DNA of 64,000 nt from Yoonia sp034652275 (GTDB lineage: Bacteria; Pseudomonadota; Alphaproteobacteria; Rhodobacterales; Rhodobacteraceae). How positions within the stretch are numbered: position 1 is the stretch's first letter; each line of letters begins with the position of its first letter. Shown here one piece after another: positions 54,819 through 63,626 of the stretch. Made by a program: the position numbers and the translations under genes. Below the pieces are notes generated by a model, which ran no database searches, was not told the origin of the DNA, and saw only the letters and a program-made list of their open reading frames with translations. Location: the NCBI RefSeq assembly GCF_034652275.1, contig NZ_JAXIWG010000005.1, forward strand, positions 59,516 through 123,515, in the 5' to 3' direction.

Positions 54819-56126
54819 CTACAGTCTCCCCGCCATGCGCAACGCGTTTGCCTCAACCGCGGCGGCAGTTTGTGTGACATACCCTTCGGTAGCGCCGTGC
54901 AATGCAACCACCTCGGCCGTAACCTTCACCCGGTTCGCCACCAGCTTGTCGATCAACTCTTGAACACGGTTTCGCACATCGGTAGGTCGGTAGCCGATCT
55001 CGCGCGCCATCGCTTCCCAGTGCTGCCCTGCGATCATGTCTGGCGTGCGCCTCTTGCCAGCAATGCTCTGGGCATAGCTCTGGACCACATGCGGCCAGGA
55101 CAAGACCGAGGACACATCGTAGAGCGGTGCCAGACGTGGTGTGCCTCCAACCGGCACAATGAGCGAATAATTCTTGGCGTGTGCATCGGTATTGGCGACG
55201 AGGATGTTGAATATAATCTGATCAAGTAGCGCCAAGGCATCTGTTGCGCTAACGTAGCGTCCCGTTTCCAGCAAGGCTTTCAGATCCAGGCCCCGCAACG
55301 TGCCACGCTCGTACTTCCGCCCGGGGGGCAGACTATTGGCCTGCGCAAAATCCTCCTGATGCAAGCGTAAAAGCTGCCCATTGCGCCCCTCCCTGCGATC
55401 ATAACGCAATACACCAATTGCAGTGCGGTTTGACGCCCGCAGGATTGTCGCCTGCGCTGAATTGATGCCGATCGCCTGCGCCATCCGCAGACACCAGACC
55501 TCGTTTTCTGTGATGCCGGGAAGGTTGAGATTTTCCGGCTTCACGATCAGTGTGGAAGGTGCGCCGTTCAGAGGTATTGCGAGCACGTCACCAGCTGCCG
55601 GCAATCGCAGCACAGGTGCACCGTTAGGACCAAGTAAGGCCAGCGCTGATTTTTTCTGGCCACCTGCCAGCGACTGGCGCACCCCTTCCTCACCAACCAG
55701 AAACGGTCGGCGGCTTAGGTCCTCGAAATGGCGGTCAAGCGCATCCTGCGGATCATCGGTGCCGTAGAAGTCCGTCAGCGGCGTATATGACCAGCGGCTG
55801 CTGTCAGCGGGCTCCCCGAAGGACAGAGCGCCCGCTGTGTCCCCGCCGATCTCCTGCAAAACGGCCAACACATCGGCCTGATCCAGGCCGAGCGAACGCG
55901 TCAATATTTGCAGCTGTTCCTCTTCCGGCAGCAGGTTTGCAAGCCACGGAGAGATTACGTCAGAAGCATATGGCACTGGGCTCAGCGGCATGGTCACCGA
56001 CAACGGGAAGGCTCCTGTCGTCTGAAGCCACCGCTCGCCGTAACGCAACGACAGCGCGCCATGTTCGGCGACCTCGATTTGCCCAACCTCAAGCGTATCA
56101 AACCAGATGGGAACAGACGCCGTCAC
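54819..56126 (-). CDS. hipA: HipA-like serine/threonine kinase toxin
   Basis: A 435-residue HipA-family kinase, the toxin of a type II toxin-antitoxin pair; E. coli HipA phosphorylates glutamyl-tRNA synthetase and stops growth. Domains: couple_hipA N-terminal (about 1-110), then SLAGGQKKSALAL (152-164), the hinge YDR (242-244), LHQEDF (255-260), the catalytic loop NTDAHAKN (312-319) and metal-binding LYDVSS (335-340). All catalytic residues are present. It overlaps hipB by four bases and ends where the helicase-PLD gene begins, so three genes form one transcript. Confidence 0.9.
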   Translation of the reverse strand: MTASVPIWFDTLEVGQIEVAEHGALSLRYGERWLQTTGAFPLSVTMPLSPVPYASDVISPWLANLLPEEEQLQILTRSLGLDQADVLAVLQEIGGDTAGALSFGEPADSSRWSYTPLTDFYGTDDPQDALDRHFEDLSRRPFLVGEEGVRQSLAGGQKKSALALLGPNGAPVLRLPAAGDVLAIPLNGAPSTLIVKPENLNLPGITENEVWCLRMAQAIGINSAQATILRASNRTAIGVLRYDRREGRNGQLLRLHQEDFAQANSLPPGRKYERGTLRGLDLKALLETGRYVSATDALALLDQIIFNILVANTDAHAKNYSLIVPVGGTPRLAPLYDVSSVLSWPHVVQSYAQSIAGKRRTPDMIAGQHWEAMAREIGYRPTDVRNRVQELIDKLVANRVKVTAEVVALHGATEGYVTQTAAAVEANALRMAGRL

Positions 56127-56413
56127 TCGTAATCACCAAGGTCATAGCCCTGTATAGGTTCATCTGTTGTAGCGGATTGACCCGAAGAGGCCTCTTCCAA
56201 CAAACTGGCGAGAGGCACGCGCAGCGCCGCTGCGATCCGGGCAAGCGTCGTTAGCCGTGGATCCCGCTTTGCCGTCTCGATCACAGAAAGCGCCGGAGCA
56301 CTGATCCCGGTCAGGCGGGCGAGCTGATCCAGATTGAGGCCTTGCGCATTGCGGACGGCCCTGATGCGTCGGCCAGTATCCGCGAGAAGCTTTTGATCTG
56401 CGTCAGTGGACAT
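56123..56413 (-). CDS. hipB: HipB-like antitoxin and repressor
   Basis: A 96-residue XRE-type helix-turn-helix protein (IRAVRNAQGLNLDQLARLTG, then SVIETAKRDPRLTTLARIA). It should neutralise HipA and repress the operon. The C-terminal tail (SGQSATTDEPIQGYDLGDYE) is acidic and flexible, like the protease-sensitive tails of HipB. Start ATG 56413. The overlap with hipA is four bases. A strong inverted repeat lies just upstream (56423-56489), a good candidate for its operator. Confidence 0.9.
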   Translation of the reverse strand: MSTDADQKLLADTGRRIRAVRNAQGLNLDQLARLTGISAPALSVIETAKRDPRLTTLARIAAALRVPLASLLEEASSGQSATTDEPIQGYDLGDYE

Positions 56414-56422
56414 GCCGATGTA

Positions 56423-56489
56423 TTTACCCTTTTCGATAAAAATAATGCATCAATCGCCCACAATCAAGAATTTTATCGTTATCGGTAAA
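56423..56489 (-). promoter_or_regulatory. inverted repeat operator upstream of hipB
   Basis: TTTACC-N5-CGATAAAA at 56423-56441 is repeated as its exact inverted complement TTTTATCG-N5-GGTAAA at 56471-56489 (N5 differs), with 29 bases between. It starts ten bases upstream of hipB. HipB proteins bind spaced palindromes in their own promoters, so this fits autorepression of hipB-hipA-helicase. Confidence 0.7.
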
Positions 56490-56803
56490 TATTCTGGTGG
56501 GCGACTAACCCAGCGACAAAATTACTACTTTCAGTAAGTACTGCCTCGATGCTGCCTACGTGGTGGGATCGGGCGCGCAGGGCTTCTGAAATACCGCAGT
56601 GTCCAGATCAAGCTCAAGCGCGCCCGCAAACATCACAACACCTGCGTGGTCGGCTCTATCTGCGCCGACCGTGGTGGGCTCCGTGCGGGTTCGCCGCCAT
56701 CCCCACCCCGCACTTGATCCGACCCACTGTTCGGCGTCTCCTGCGGTCCCCGCGCTTCTGGGTCCGGGTCCCCTATCCGACTTCTGATAATCCCACTGCC
56801 CGT
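56490..56803. other. non-coding interval between hipB and the RepB-like gene
   Basis: The first part holds the hipB promoter region. The GC-rich part (56560-56790) has open frames on both strands but none with recognisable protein character. It probably contains decayed phage or mobile DNA. Confidence 0.35.
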
Positions 56804-57739
56804 TTATGTTTCTGAAACTGCTTCTTGCTGAGGTGTCGCGCTCAGCTGTTCAAGGCGGTTCACGATCTGCCGGAACTCAGCATGAATTTCAGCATGATAC
56901 TTCTCAAAATAACGGGCAATGCGCTCGTTCTGCAAAAGCCGCGCGACGTATCTCCCAGCCACAACAAGGCGCAGATGATCAGGCCCGAGTGTACCCTCGA
57001 TCAGCTTGATGTTGCGCTGCAGGTCGGACATCTCAGCCCTCATCCGCTCGACCTGATCTCGGGTCACACCGGCGGGTTCCTTCTTGGTCGACGGATCAAC
57101 GAGATCCAAAGCATCAGTGGCGGCCGGAATGGCTTCACAATATGTAACCGTGAAGTTGTTAGCAGCAATCATCAGCTCCGCCGCCTGGATCTGGCGCAAA
57201 GGCTTCATCTTGCGCAATGCACGAAAACTATTCAGTGGGCAGTGCCGCGCTTTCAGTAGTTCGGCGACCTCAGGACAGATGCCGTTTAGAAGTGTTCGCT
57301 TGCGACGGATCAGCGCCACATCCACATTCAATGCCGCAGCGATGCGCGCCTCAGACACACCGCGTTCAACAGCTCGCAGGATCATCTTGTGCTCCTGGAT
57401 CGTTGCTATGCGACTGATCCTCTTGTTGTAGGTAAAGGACTCGTCATCAGTCGCAACAAGACAGGTGACCATCTGTTCGTTCATGTCCTTCAGCACCTGC
57501 AAACGCACATGGCCATCAAGCAAAATGAACGCTCCATCCTTTTCACCTGACCGCGACACCACCGGTGGTTCGATCAGGCCCACCTCACGTATCGATGCGG
57601 CAATCTGCGCATATTTCGGGCCTTTCTGTACTGTGGCGGAGACCTGTTTGATCGGCAGGATTGCTACAATGGGGATCGACACAAGGTTTGGCTCGAAGGC
57701 GGGAGCTTTCAACGAGACGGATTTATCCAGATTTGTCAT
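56804..57739 (-). CDS. RepB-like ParB-family protein
   Basis: A 311-residue ParB/RepB-family protein. The N-terminal ParB-type nuclease/CTPase-like domain includes LLDGHVRLQVLKDM (about residues 72-86); a helix-turn-helix region (SEARIAAALNVDVALIRRK) follows, and the C-terminal half is the RepB-type domain. It overlaps the preceding parB-like gene by four bases. It is the third gene of recombinase-ParB-RepB. Plasmid RepB proteins segregate DNA, but no repA or repC accompanies it, so in this operon it more likely assists the recombinase or the element's maintenance; that is inference. Confidence 0.8.
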   Translation of the reverse strand: MTNLDKSVSLKAPAFEPNLVSIPIVAILPIKQVSATVQKGPKYAQIAASIREVGLIEPPVVSRSGEKDGAFILLDGHVRLQVLKDMNEQMVTCLVATDDESFTYNKRISRIATIQEHKMILRAVERGVSEARIAAALNVDVALIRRKRTLLNGICPEVAELLKARHCPLNSFRALRKMKPLRQIQAAELMIAANNFTVTYCEAIPAATDALDLVDPSTKKEPAGVTRDQVERMRAEMSDLQRNIKLIEGTLGPDHLRLVVAGRYVARLLQNERIARYFEKYHAEIHAEFRQIVNRLEQLSATPQQEAVSET

Positions 57740-58623
57740 GCGTGCGGCTCCTGAAGACCTTCGACGATAATTTGCGGAAGCGAGTCGAGCCCTTCGGCAC
57801 GCAGCAGGGTCAGAAAGTTATCGTCTTTGAGCAGTGCTTGAAACGCGGCATCCAAAAAGAGGAGGCTACTGCGCGTCGACCGGGCCCTGCGCACCATATC
57901 TTGCTGGCGTTCAACTTCACCCCGGTATGCCCTAACCAGCGCGGCTGAAGTCATGCGAACCTGGCGTTGTCCCTGACGTACTGGCGCTTTCTGTTTGCCA
58001 TGCCGTTGGCGCAACTCGACCAACCTGCGGGCCTCAAGAAGCTTCTTGCCACGCAGTTCGCCGGATTCGTAGGCCGCTTCAAGCGCCTGCTGTACGTCTT
58101 TTTCGTCGGCCCTCGAGATATAGAGCGCAACGCTCAACGGCATCTGGCCGCATTCGACCGCCACCAGCAGACGCTCCTCGCCGCTAGCAATAAGCTCTCC
58201 GATTTCGTGCACATAGGACAGCGAAAGTCCGGTCTTTTCAGCAATCTGATCATCAGAATACCCACGGTCACGCAGGATGGCGATGTCCTGCAACAGCTCC
58301 AATGGTCGCTGTGACCTGCGCGCTATATTTTCAATCACGCTACGCAGCAGCCTTTCTGCCTCTTCAGCCTGAACGACGATTGCAGGTATTTCGGTTTCAC
58401 CCAAAGCCATGCAGGCTTCCATGCGTCCCTGGCCACAAACCAATCGATAGGTGTCGCCGCCCTCGCCCGCCACTTTGGCAACCGTGATCGGCTTCTTCAG
58501 CCCAACTTTTGCAATGCTGTCAATCAATGCGCGGAAAGTCTTCTCGGCGCGCTCGCGTGGGTTCTCCACAACACTCGCAGCAATCGGAATTCGCACGACC
58601 TCTTCGGCCATATCACTCAGCAT
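57736..58623 (-). CDS. ParB/RepB/Spo0J family protein
   Basis: A 295-residue ParB-family protein. LVCGQGRMEACMALG (residues 62-76) is the ParB box containing the CTP-binding arginines, ENIARR the next motif, and DQIAEKTGLSLSYVHEIGEL the DNA-binding helix-turn-helix. The C-terminal domain again resembles RepB. It overlaps the recombinase gene by seven bases and the next gene by four. Two different ParB-like proteins behind a serine recombinase is a combination I associate with mobile elements of Rhizobiales and Rhodobacterales. Confidence 0.82.
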   Translation of the reverse strand: MLSDMAEEVVRIPIAASVVENPRERAEKTFRALIDSIAKVGLKKPITVAKVAGEGGDTYRLVCGQGRMEACMALGETEIPAIVVQAEEAERLLRSVIENIARRSQRPLELLQDIAILRDRGYSDDQIAEKTGLSLSYVHEIGELIASGEERLLVAVECGQMPLSVALYISRADEKDVQQALEAAYESGELRGKKLLEARRLVELRQRHGKQKAPVRQGQRQVRMTSAALVRAYRGEVERQQDMVRRARSTRSSLLFLDAAFQALLKDDNFLTLLRAEGLDSLPQIIVEGLQEPHA

Positions 58624-60194
58624 GGTGTTACCTCAGCAACGGGTACGCGTCGCACCAGAGAGAATAGAAAATCAAGGGTAGCAAAGCGAAAGGCATCCAG
58701 CATCAGACCATTCTCTTCGGCAAGCCCCAACCGGTTACGTCGCATCTCGAAACGGGGCAGCAGATAATAATCGAGAGCGTCCGTGTTTTGCCGGTTCATG
58801 CGAACCGCAATGGTGATGTCAGGTGACAACCCAGTATCAAAACGTACCTTCCAACGTAGGCGACCCGATGGCAGTTCACGACATCGCGCGACAACTACCG
58901 ATGCTGTGAACTCGTCGTTTAACGTCAAAAGCTCAGTCTTGGGGTTTCGTGTGATCGAGCTACCCATTTCGGCAATATCTTGGATCACCCGTTCGACCAC
59001 TGCGCGATGGAATACGCGCAGCAAACGATTGATTTCGAGATATTGGTAGTCGCGAAGCGGCGTAAACCCGACAAGCGTATATGCGCGCAGCAGGCTGCCG
59101 AAGCGCTGCGCATAAGCCCCGCTCGATGGCATATCCGCTGATTCGTCGATCACCAGTCCAGATATGTAGCCGTAACGCTGAAACACCTTGTTCAGGCGCT
59201 CGAGCATTTCTTCGTCTGAAAAACGACGGTTGCGTGATGCGATGATAGCTTGAACCTTATGGAACTTCTTTGCATCGACAATTGCCTTAAAAGCGCCATC
59301 CGAGCGGATCCACATTTCCGGACCATTAGCGACACGTTTGCGTTTCAGCTTGAATGATCGGCGGTTATACACGTTGTTGCCGATGTACTTTTCATTCGTC
59401 AGAACCTGATGGATCGTCGCTCTCGTCCATGGTCGCTCCCAATCAGTCAGAACCCCACGCTGATTTAGCTCGTGTGCGATCTCTGCTTCTGATCGGCCAT
59501 GTTTCAAGAAGCGGTCATAGATAAACCGCACCGCCTCAACCTCAGCGTCGGGACCAGGCACCAGGATAACCCGATCGGTCTGAAGACTTTTGTGCTCTCC
59601 GCGTCTCAGCTCTGCCTTCACGTTGCCCCGGTCATCAATCAACACGCGGCGCAGTCCAAAACCTGCCGGACCACCCTGTCGGTACCCAAGCTCGATCAAC
59701 CGGCACTGCCCTGCAAAAACCTTGACTGACAATTCGCGGCTGTATTCGCCAGCCATCGCACGCTTCACGCTTTTCACGATGGTAGATGTTGGCGATCCAT
59801 CATTTTCGAACTGTTCCGCACAATAGGCAACCTGCATGCCCGCTTTGCGACACCGATACTCATAATATGCGGACTCGTCGGTGTCCTGAAACCGCCCCCA
59901 GCGTGTGACGTCGTACACGAGTATGACGGTAAATTCCGCTGCACCACTTTCTACATCTGCGACCAGCTGTTGCAGTGCTGCCCGTCCCTCGATGATCAAG
60001 CCGCTTCGTGCATCATCGGAATAGGTCTTCACAATCTCAATGCCTCGGCGCTCAGCGTATTCGCGAATTGTTTGCGCCTGGTTTTGCGTTGAATACTGCT
60101 GATGCTCCGTCGACATGCGCACGTATTCTGCGGCGCGAAGCTTTACGGGCTGACATGATGTTGCTTCAGTTAGATACGAATTCACCCGAACCAC
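58617..60194 (-). CDS. large serine recombinase
   Basis: A 525-residue site-specific recombinase. The resolvase catalytic domain carries the nucleophile Ser28 in YVRMSTEHQQYS and the arginine motif YDVTRWGRF near 95; a recombinase domain (GPAGFGLRRV, then GVLTDWERPWTRATIHQVLTNEKYIGN) follows near 170-290. The C-terminal region is alpha-helical with no obvious zinc ribbon of the usual Cys pattern. The start is GTG 60194. It leads the minus-strand operon with two ParB-family genes and is divergent from the small regulator at 60320. It would integrate or excise a mobile element; its att sites are not visible. Confidence 0.88.
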   Translation of the reverse strand: MVRVNSYLTEATSCQPVKLRAAEYVRMSTEHQQYSTQNQAQTIREYAERRGIEIVKTYSDDARSGLIIEGRAALQQLVADVESGAAEFTVILVYDVTRWGRFQDTDESAYYEYRCRKAGMQVAYCAEQFENDGSPTSTIVKSVKRAMAGEYSRELSVKVFAGQCRLIELGYRQGGPAGFGLRRVLIDDRGNVKAELRRGEHKSLQTDRVILVPGPDAEVEAVRFIYDRFLKHGRSEAEIAHELNQRGVLTDWERPWTRATIHQVLTNEKYIGNNVYNRRSFKLKRKRVANGPEMWIRSDGAFKAIVDAKKFHKVQAIIASRNRRFSDEEMLERLNKVFQRYGYISGLVIDESADMPSSGAYAQRFGSLLRAYTLVGFTPLRDYQYLEINRLLRVFHRAVVERVIQDIAEMGSSITRNPKTELLTLNDEFTASVVVARCRELPSGRLRWKVRFDTGLSPDITIAVRMNRQNTDALDYYLLPRFEMRRNRLGLAEENGLMLDAFRFATLDFLFSLVRRVPVAEVTPC

Positions 60195-60319
60195 GTCCGC
60201 CTCCAGTTCAGATTTTGCGGTCTACTCCGGCCACGGTCCTGATGTCGCCACTATAGGTCCGAACACGAATCTACCGCATTGATGTCATTTCCCAACTTTT
60301 AATGGAAAGGACAGGTGCG

Positions 60320-60628
60320 ATGCGGGTCAAGATGGGCACAGTTGTGCCGAAAATGGGCACAATTGTGGACATTGAGGCATTTCCAACAGATTACCGAAAG
60401 GCGATTGCGTTAGCTTTGATCGAAGATCTTGGGCTAACGCATCGCGCCATCAAGACGGCGATGGCGTGGACCGGAGCCAGTGAGCGAACGGTAAAGTACT
60501 GGCTTGCCGCTGAACGCGGGCCGAGCGGTGAACATCTCATCGCACTGGCAAGGCACTCCGATGCCGTTTTCCTGACCATTTTGTTGATGGCGGACCGGCT
60601 GGTTGATGAGGATGGCGACGCCTTGTGA
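60320..60628 (+). CDS. small helix-turn-helix protein with repeated MGTIV start
   Basis: A 102-residue protein from ATG 60320 (AGGACAGG upstream). The N-terminus contains KMGTVVPKMGTIV, encoded by two tandem copies of the GGGCACA-N-TTGTG motif (60332 and 60353, 21 bases apart). The rest, HRAIKTAMAWTGASERTVKYW, is a helix-turn-helix of a phage or mobile-element regulator. It is divergent from the recombinase and could regulate it. The palindromes within its own 5' coding region may be its operator. Confidence 0.6.
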   Translation: MRVKMGTVVPKMGTIVDIEAFPTDYRKAIALALIEDLGLTHRAIKTAMAWTGASERTVKYWLAAERGPSGEHLIALARHSDAVFLTILLMADRLVDEDGDAL

Positions 60629-61011
60629 CGATCACAGCGCAACCGAAACCCCGAACCCGGCTCCGGTTGCCGCTCCTCCTGCGGCAATGCCTGCGGTCGC
60701 GGCCGCTACAGACGCACCGGCTGCGGCGGCCGATGCTGCGCCAAGCGCCATGACCGCTGATGCTGTGCGTGCCGAAGCCGCCGAGGTAGCGCAGGTTTGC
60801 GCCCAGGCCGCCCGGCTGGGCGTGACCATCGACGCGGCGGACGCGGTCAGCAAGGGTCTGAAGCCCGAGGCCCTGCGCGCCCGAGTGCTGGCCGATCTTG
60901 CCGCCCGTAGCGACGCGGCAGGCATCATTGCCCGTGCCCCGGGCAGCGGCTTCGAAGGAAAGCCCCATCGTAGCCGCTGCCAAGAAAACTGCGACCGACG
61001 CCAAGCACTGA
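60629..61011 (+). pseudogene. C-terminal remnant of a phage prohead protease
   Basis: Only the end of the gene remains: an Ala/Pro-rich linker, then AQVCAQAARLGVTIDAADAV and PEALRARVLADLAARSDAAG. A frameshift near 60957 moves the frame to one ending IVAAAKKTATDAKH and stop 61009-61011. This layout matches the C-terminus of ClpP/S49-type head maturation proteases next to decoration protein D. It is not functional. Confidence 0.65.
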
Positions 61012-61055
61012 ACCAGCGCCCCTTCCCCGTCCCCCAAAAAAATGGAGACTGACCA

Positions 61056-61160
61056 ATGCCCGTCCTGACGGAACAGCCCAGCATGGGCGATGTCCTCAAA
61101 TATGAGGTCAACCCGAACTATACCCGCGAGGTGATCACCCTGCTGCAAGGCCAGACCTAA
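61056..61160 (+). pseudogene. N-terminal fragment of a head decoration protein D
   Basis: Thirty-four codons (PVLTEQPSMGDVLKYEVNPN, ending LLQGQT) match the start of lambda gpD-like decoration proteins, preceded by GGAG at 61043-61046. A stop at 61158-61160 follows directly; about two thirds of the gene and the following major capsid gene are deleted. Confidence 0.65.
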
Positions 61161-61296
61161 CACGCTCGGCCTGCCACTCTATGCCCGCCAGCATCTGGAC
61201 GAAAAGGGCCGCTGGATCGACCTGATGACCGAGGCCTCGATCCTGCCGGTGAACAAGCGGCCGCGCATCGCGATCCGCATCCACACTTCGAACTGA
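61161..61296 (+). pseudogene. 3' fragment of a phage head gene
   Basis: An open stretch reads TLGLPLYARQHLDEKGRWID and ends KRPRIAIRIHTSN with a stop at 61294-61296. It has no start. It lies between the decoration protein fragment and the head-tail gene, so it is the 3' end of a small head or connector gene left by a deletion. Family unknown. Confidence 0.4.
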
Positions 61297-61306
61297 CGGC
61301 CCCGAC

Positions 61307-61613
61307 ATGAACGCCTTCGCCGCCGCCATGGACCGGATCTATGCCAACCCGTCCATGGCGGCGGCCGCTGTCTGGATTTCCGGCACGACATCGGAGGAAC
61401 GCCCCATCCGCGTCATCCGTCGCGCCCCGGATCGGATCACGGAATTCGGCGCTGGGCGCTTTGTCAACGACACAATGATGGTGGATGTCCGACCTGCCCG
61501 ATCCCCGCCTTGGCGATCTCATCGTGATCGGCGTGGACAGTTTCACCATTCAGGGCGAGCCAGTGCGCGACCGCGAGCGCCTGATCTGGTCGCTGGACCT
61601 GCGCCCATCATAA
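61307..61613 (+). pseudogene. frameshifted phage head-tail joining protein
   Basis: ATG 61307 opens AAAMDRIYANPSMAAAAVW and FVNDTMMVDVR. Near 61490 the frame changes; the continuation in the other frame reads DLPDPRLGDLIVIG and GEPVRDRERLIWSLDL with stop 61611-61613. Joined, they give a 100-residue head-tail joining protein, a normal length. One base change would restore it, so the decay is recent. Confidence 0.6.
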
Positions 61614-62245
61614 AGCTGAAGATTGCCTTCGATCCCGACCTCGTAGCCGTGATGCAGGCCGAAATCGCTGCTGGGGAAAAAGCAGTCTCAGCGGCCATGC
61701 GCGAGGCAGGCAGCTCCCTGAAATCCCCCTGGCGCGGGCAGATCACCCGCGCTGGCCTCGGCACCCGACTGGGCAACTCCATCCGCCTCGCCAGCTTCCC
61801 CAAATCCGGCGACAGCCTGAACGCCGCCGCGCTGGTCTGGTCAAATGCCCCGGTGATCATCGGCGCGCATGTCACCGGGCCACTGATCCGGTCCAAGGAT
61901 GGGTTCTGGTTGGCGATCCCGACCCCGGCCGCCGCGAAAAGCACAAAAGGCGGCCGGATCACTCCCGGCGAATGGGAACGCCGCACGGGGTTGCGCCTGA
62001 GGTTCATCTACCGCCGTCGGGGGCCCAGCCTCCTGGTCGCCGAAGGGTGGCTGAATTCGAAAGGCCGGGCCGTGGCGTCCAGGTCGAAAACCGGGCGCGG
62101 CGTGGCGACCGTGCCGATCTTCTTGCTGGTACCGCAGGTCAAGCTGCGCAAGCGGCTGGATCTAGCGCGGGATGCAGAGCGGGCGGTAGACGGCGTGCCT
62201 GGGCGAATCGTGGCGGAGTGGCAACTAGGCTTGCAAAAAAAGTAA
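61614..62245 (+). pseudogene. DUF6441 phage protein with lost start codon
   Basis: The 210-residue sequence (FDPDLVAVMQAEIAAGEKA, LNAAALVWSNAPVIIGAH, GFWLAIPTPAAAKS, RITPGEWERRTGLRLRF) matches DUF6441 phage tail-region proteins over full length. The expected start, overlapping the previous stop as ATGA, is ATAA here: ATG has become ATA by one transition while TAA still ends the upstream frame. Translation might still begin at GTG 61649 or ATG 61652, losing about 13 residues. The rest of the frame is intact. Confidence 0.7.
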
Positions 62246-62293
62246 CGGCAGCGCTTACTTGCAGAAGCTCAAGCATAGGAAGAGGTCAATATC

Positions 62294-62719
62294 GTGGCAC
62301 GAGTGTTCATCTCTCATTCTTCTGCTGACAAAGCATTTGCTCGGATGCTGGCAAAAGATCTCGAGGACCGAGGCATTCTTGTTTGGATCGATGAAAAAAA
62401 TATTAGAGTTGGTGATTCCATTCGAACTTCAATTGAGGACGGGTTAGCGAAGTGTGATTTTGCAGTTATTGTGATCACAAAGGACTCACTTTCGCGGCCA
62501 TGGGTTACAGCCGAGTTAAGTGCACTTTTTTCGCTTGAAGCAAGCGCCAAAAGAAAGATGATACTACCGTGTGTTGTTCAGGATGCAAGCATCCCGCTTC
62601 TTCTTTTGGATAAAAAATATGCCGATTTCCGAACAGACTATGCAGTTGGCCTTCGGGACGTTCTTGACGCTGTCTCTCCCAACAGCAGTTCTTGGGACTT
62701 CCTTTCAGAGCACCTTTAA
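62294..62719 (+). CDS. TIR-domain protein (N-terminal part of a split gene)
   Basis: A 141-residue TIR domain starting with GTG 62294, with AGGAAGAGG upstream. VFISHSSADKAFARMLAKDLE begins the fold; WVTAEL holds the candidate catalytic Glu (about residue 74) of the NAD-cleaving TIR enzymes. In the same frame, after TAA 62717-62719, another 170 codons stay open to 63229. The gene is AT-rich compared with the phage genes on each side, a sign of insertion between DUF6441 and the tail terminator gene. TIR proteins act in anti-phage NAD depletion or signalling; that role here is inferred. Confidence 0.82.
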   Translation: MARVFISHSSADKAFARMLAKDLEDRGILVWIDEKNIRVGDSIRTSIEDGLAKCDFAVIVITKDSLSRPWVTAELSALFSLEASAKRKMILPCVVQDASIPLLLLDKKYADFRTDYAVGLRDVLDAVSPNSSSWDFLSEHL

Positions 62720-63229
62720 GTTGAACTTGATTTCAGGAGAATAGACGGAAGTATCTGTAAAATAAGAAAAGAACATAGAATAGTAGCACAAGTCGACAGG
62801 TTAGATAAGTTCGTTGAGGATTGGACCTCTGACGGAATTATTAAAATTCAAAATTGTCGCCCCGGTCGAATCTCTAAGGTCTGGCGTGAGGGAGCCAAAA
62901 CATATCAAGAAAGTACTTTCCCAAAAATTCTCATGAAGGGCGACGTCGTAACGAAAATTACTAACTTGACTTTTTATGACTCTTTTCCATCCAATCAAGA
63001 ATACTGGGATCTTTATCAATACTTTCCATCAAAGTCTTACAAACTCCAGGTGAAGTTTCTTAAAGGCCGCCCTCCAAAAAATTACTGGGTCATCGAGAAA
63101 AGAGGAGCAGATAGAAGACAACTAAATGGCGTTGCAAAAACTAAAATATCCCTTGGCAGAACGATCCTTACCGTAAATGTACCTCAAACACAAATGCTAG
63201 CGGATTATCAGCTACATTGGACTTGGTAA
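62720..63229 (+). pseudogene. in-frame C-terminal extension of the TIR gene
   Basis: Directly after the TIR stop, the same frame continues without a break for 169 codons (from VELDFRRIDGSICK through EDWTSDGIIKIQ and VWREGAKTYQES to QLHWTW). There is no start codon with a ribosome-binding site before ATG 62933. It is a beta-rich domain I cannot name. It looks like the second domain of a TIR protein of about 311 residues interrupted by one nonsense codon. Confidence 0.65.
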
Positions 63230-63245
63230 AAGCTAACATCATCGA

Positions 63246-63626
63246 ATGCCAACCGCTCGCGAAACCATCTTCGCCGCGCTGCATGCGCGGCTGCAGCCGC
63301 TTGCCGCCCTTGTTCTGCGTGACGAGGTGCTGCCAGAGCGTATCCAGGCGGCCGGGCTGATCATCCTGCGCGATGGCCAACCGGGCGAACCGGAGGTCAC
63401 GCTGTCGCCCATGCGATACCACTATCAGCACCGCGCCGAATTGGAGGTCGTCGTCCAGGCGGGCACCGGTCGGGCCAGCACCTTCGACACCCTGATCGCC
63501 ACCATCGGCACTGCGCTGGAGGCCGACCGCACGCTTGGTGGCCTCTGCGACTGGGTCGAACCCGAGGCCCCGGCCTCGGTCGATTTGCCCATCGAAGGCG
63601 CGGCGGCCCTGAAGGCGGCGGTGAAG
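63246..63626 (+). pseudogene. phage tail terminator protein, 3' truncated
   Basis: ATG 63246 opens ARETIFAALHARLQ; then LRDEVLPERIQAAGLIILRDG, LSPMRYHYQHRAELEVVVQ and GGLCDWVEPEAPASVDLPIEG follow, typical of a phage tail terminator (minor tail) protein of about 140 residues. Homology stops at ALKAAV near 63626, where IS66 transposase sequence begins, so the last 10-15 residues are replaced. Confidence 0.7.

Noticed and set aside
56549..56815. 88-codon plus-strand frame upstream of the RepB-like gene
   Set aside because: Trp/Arg/Pro-rich, no homology signal, overlaps the RepB-like stop.
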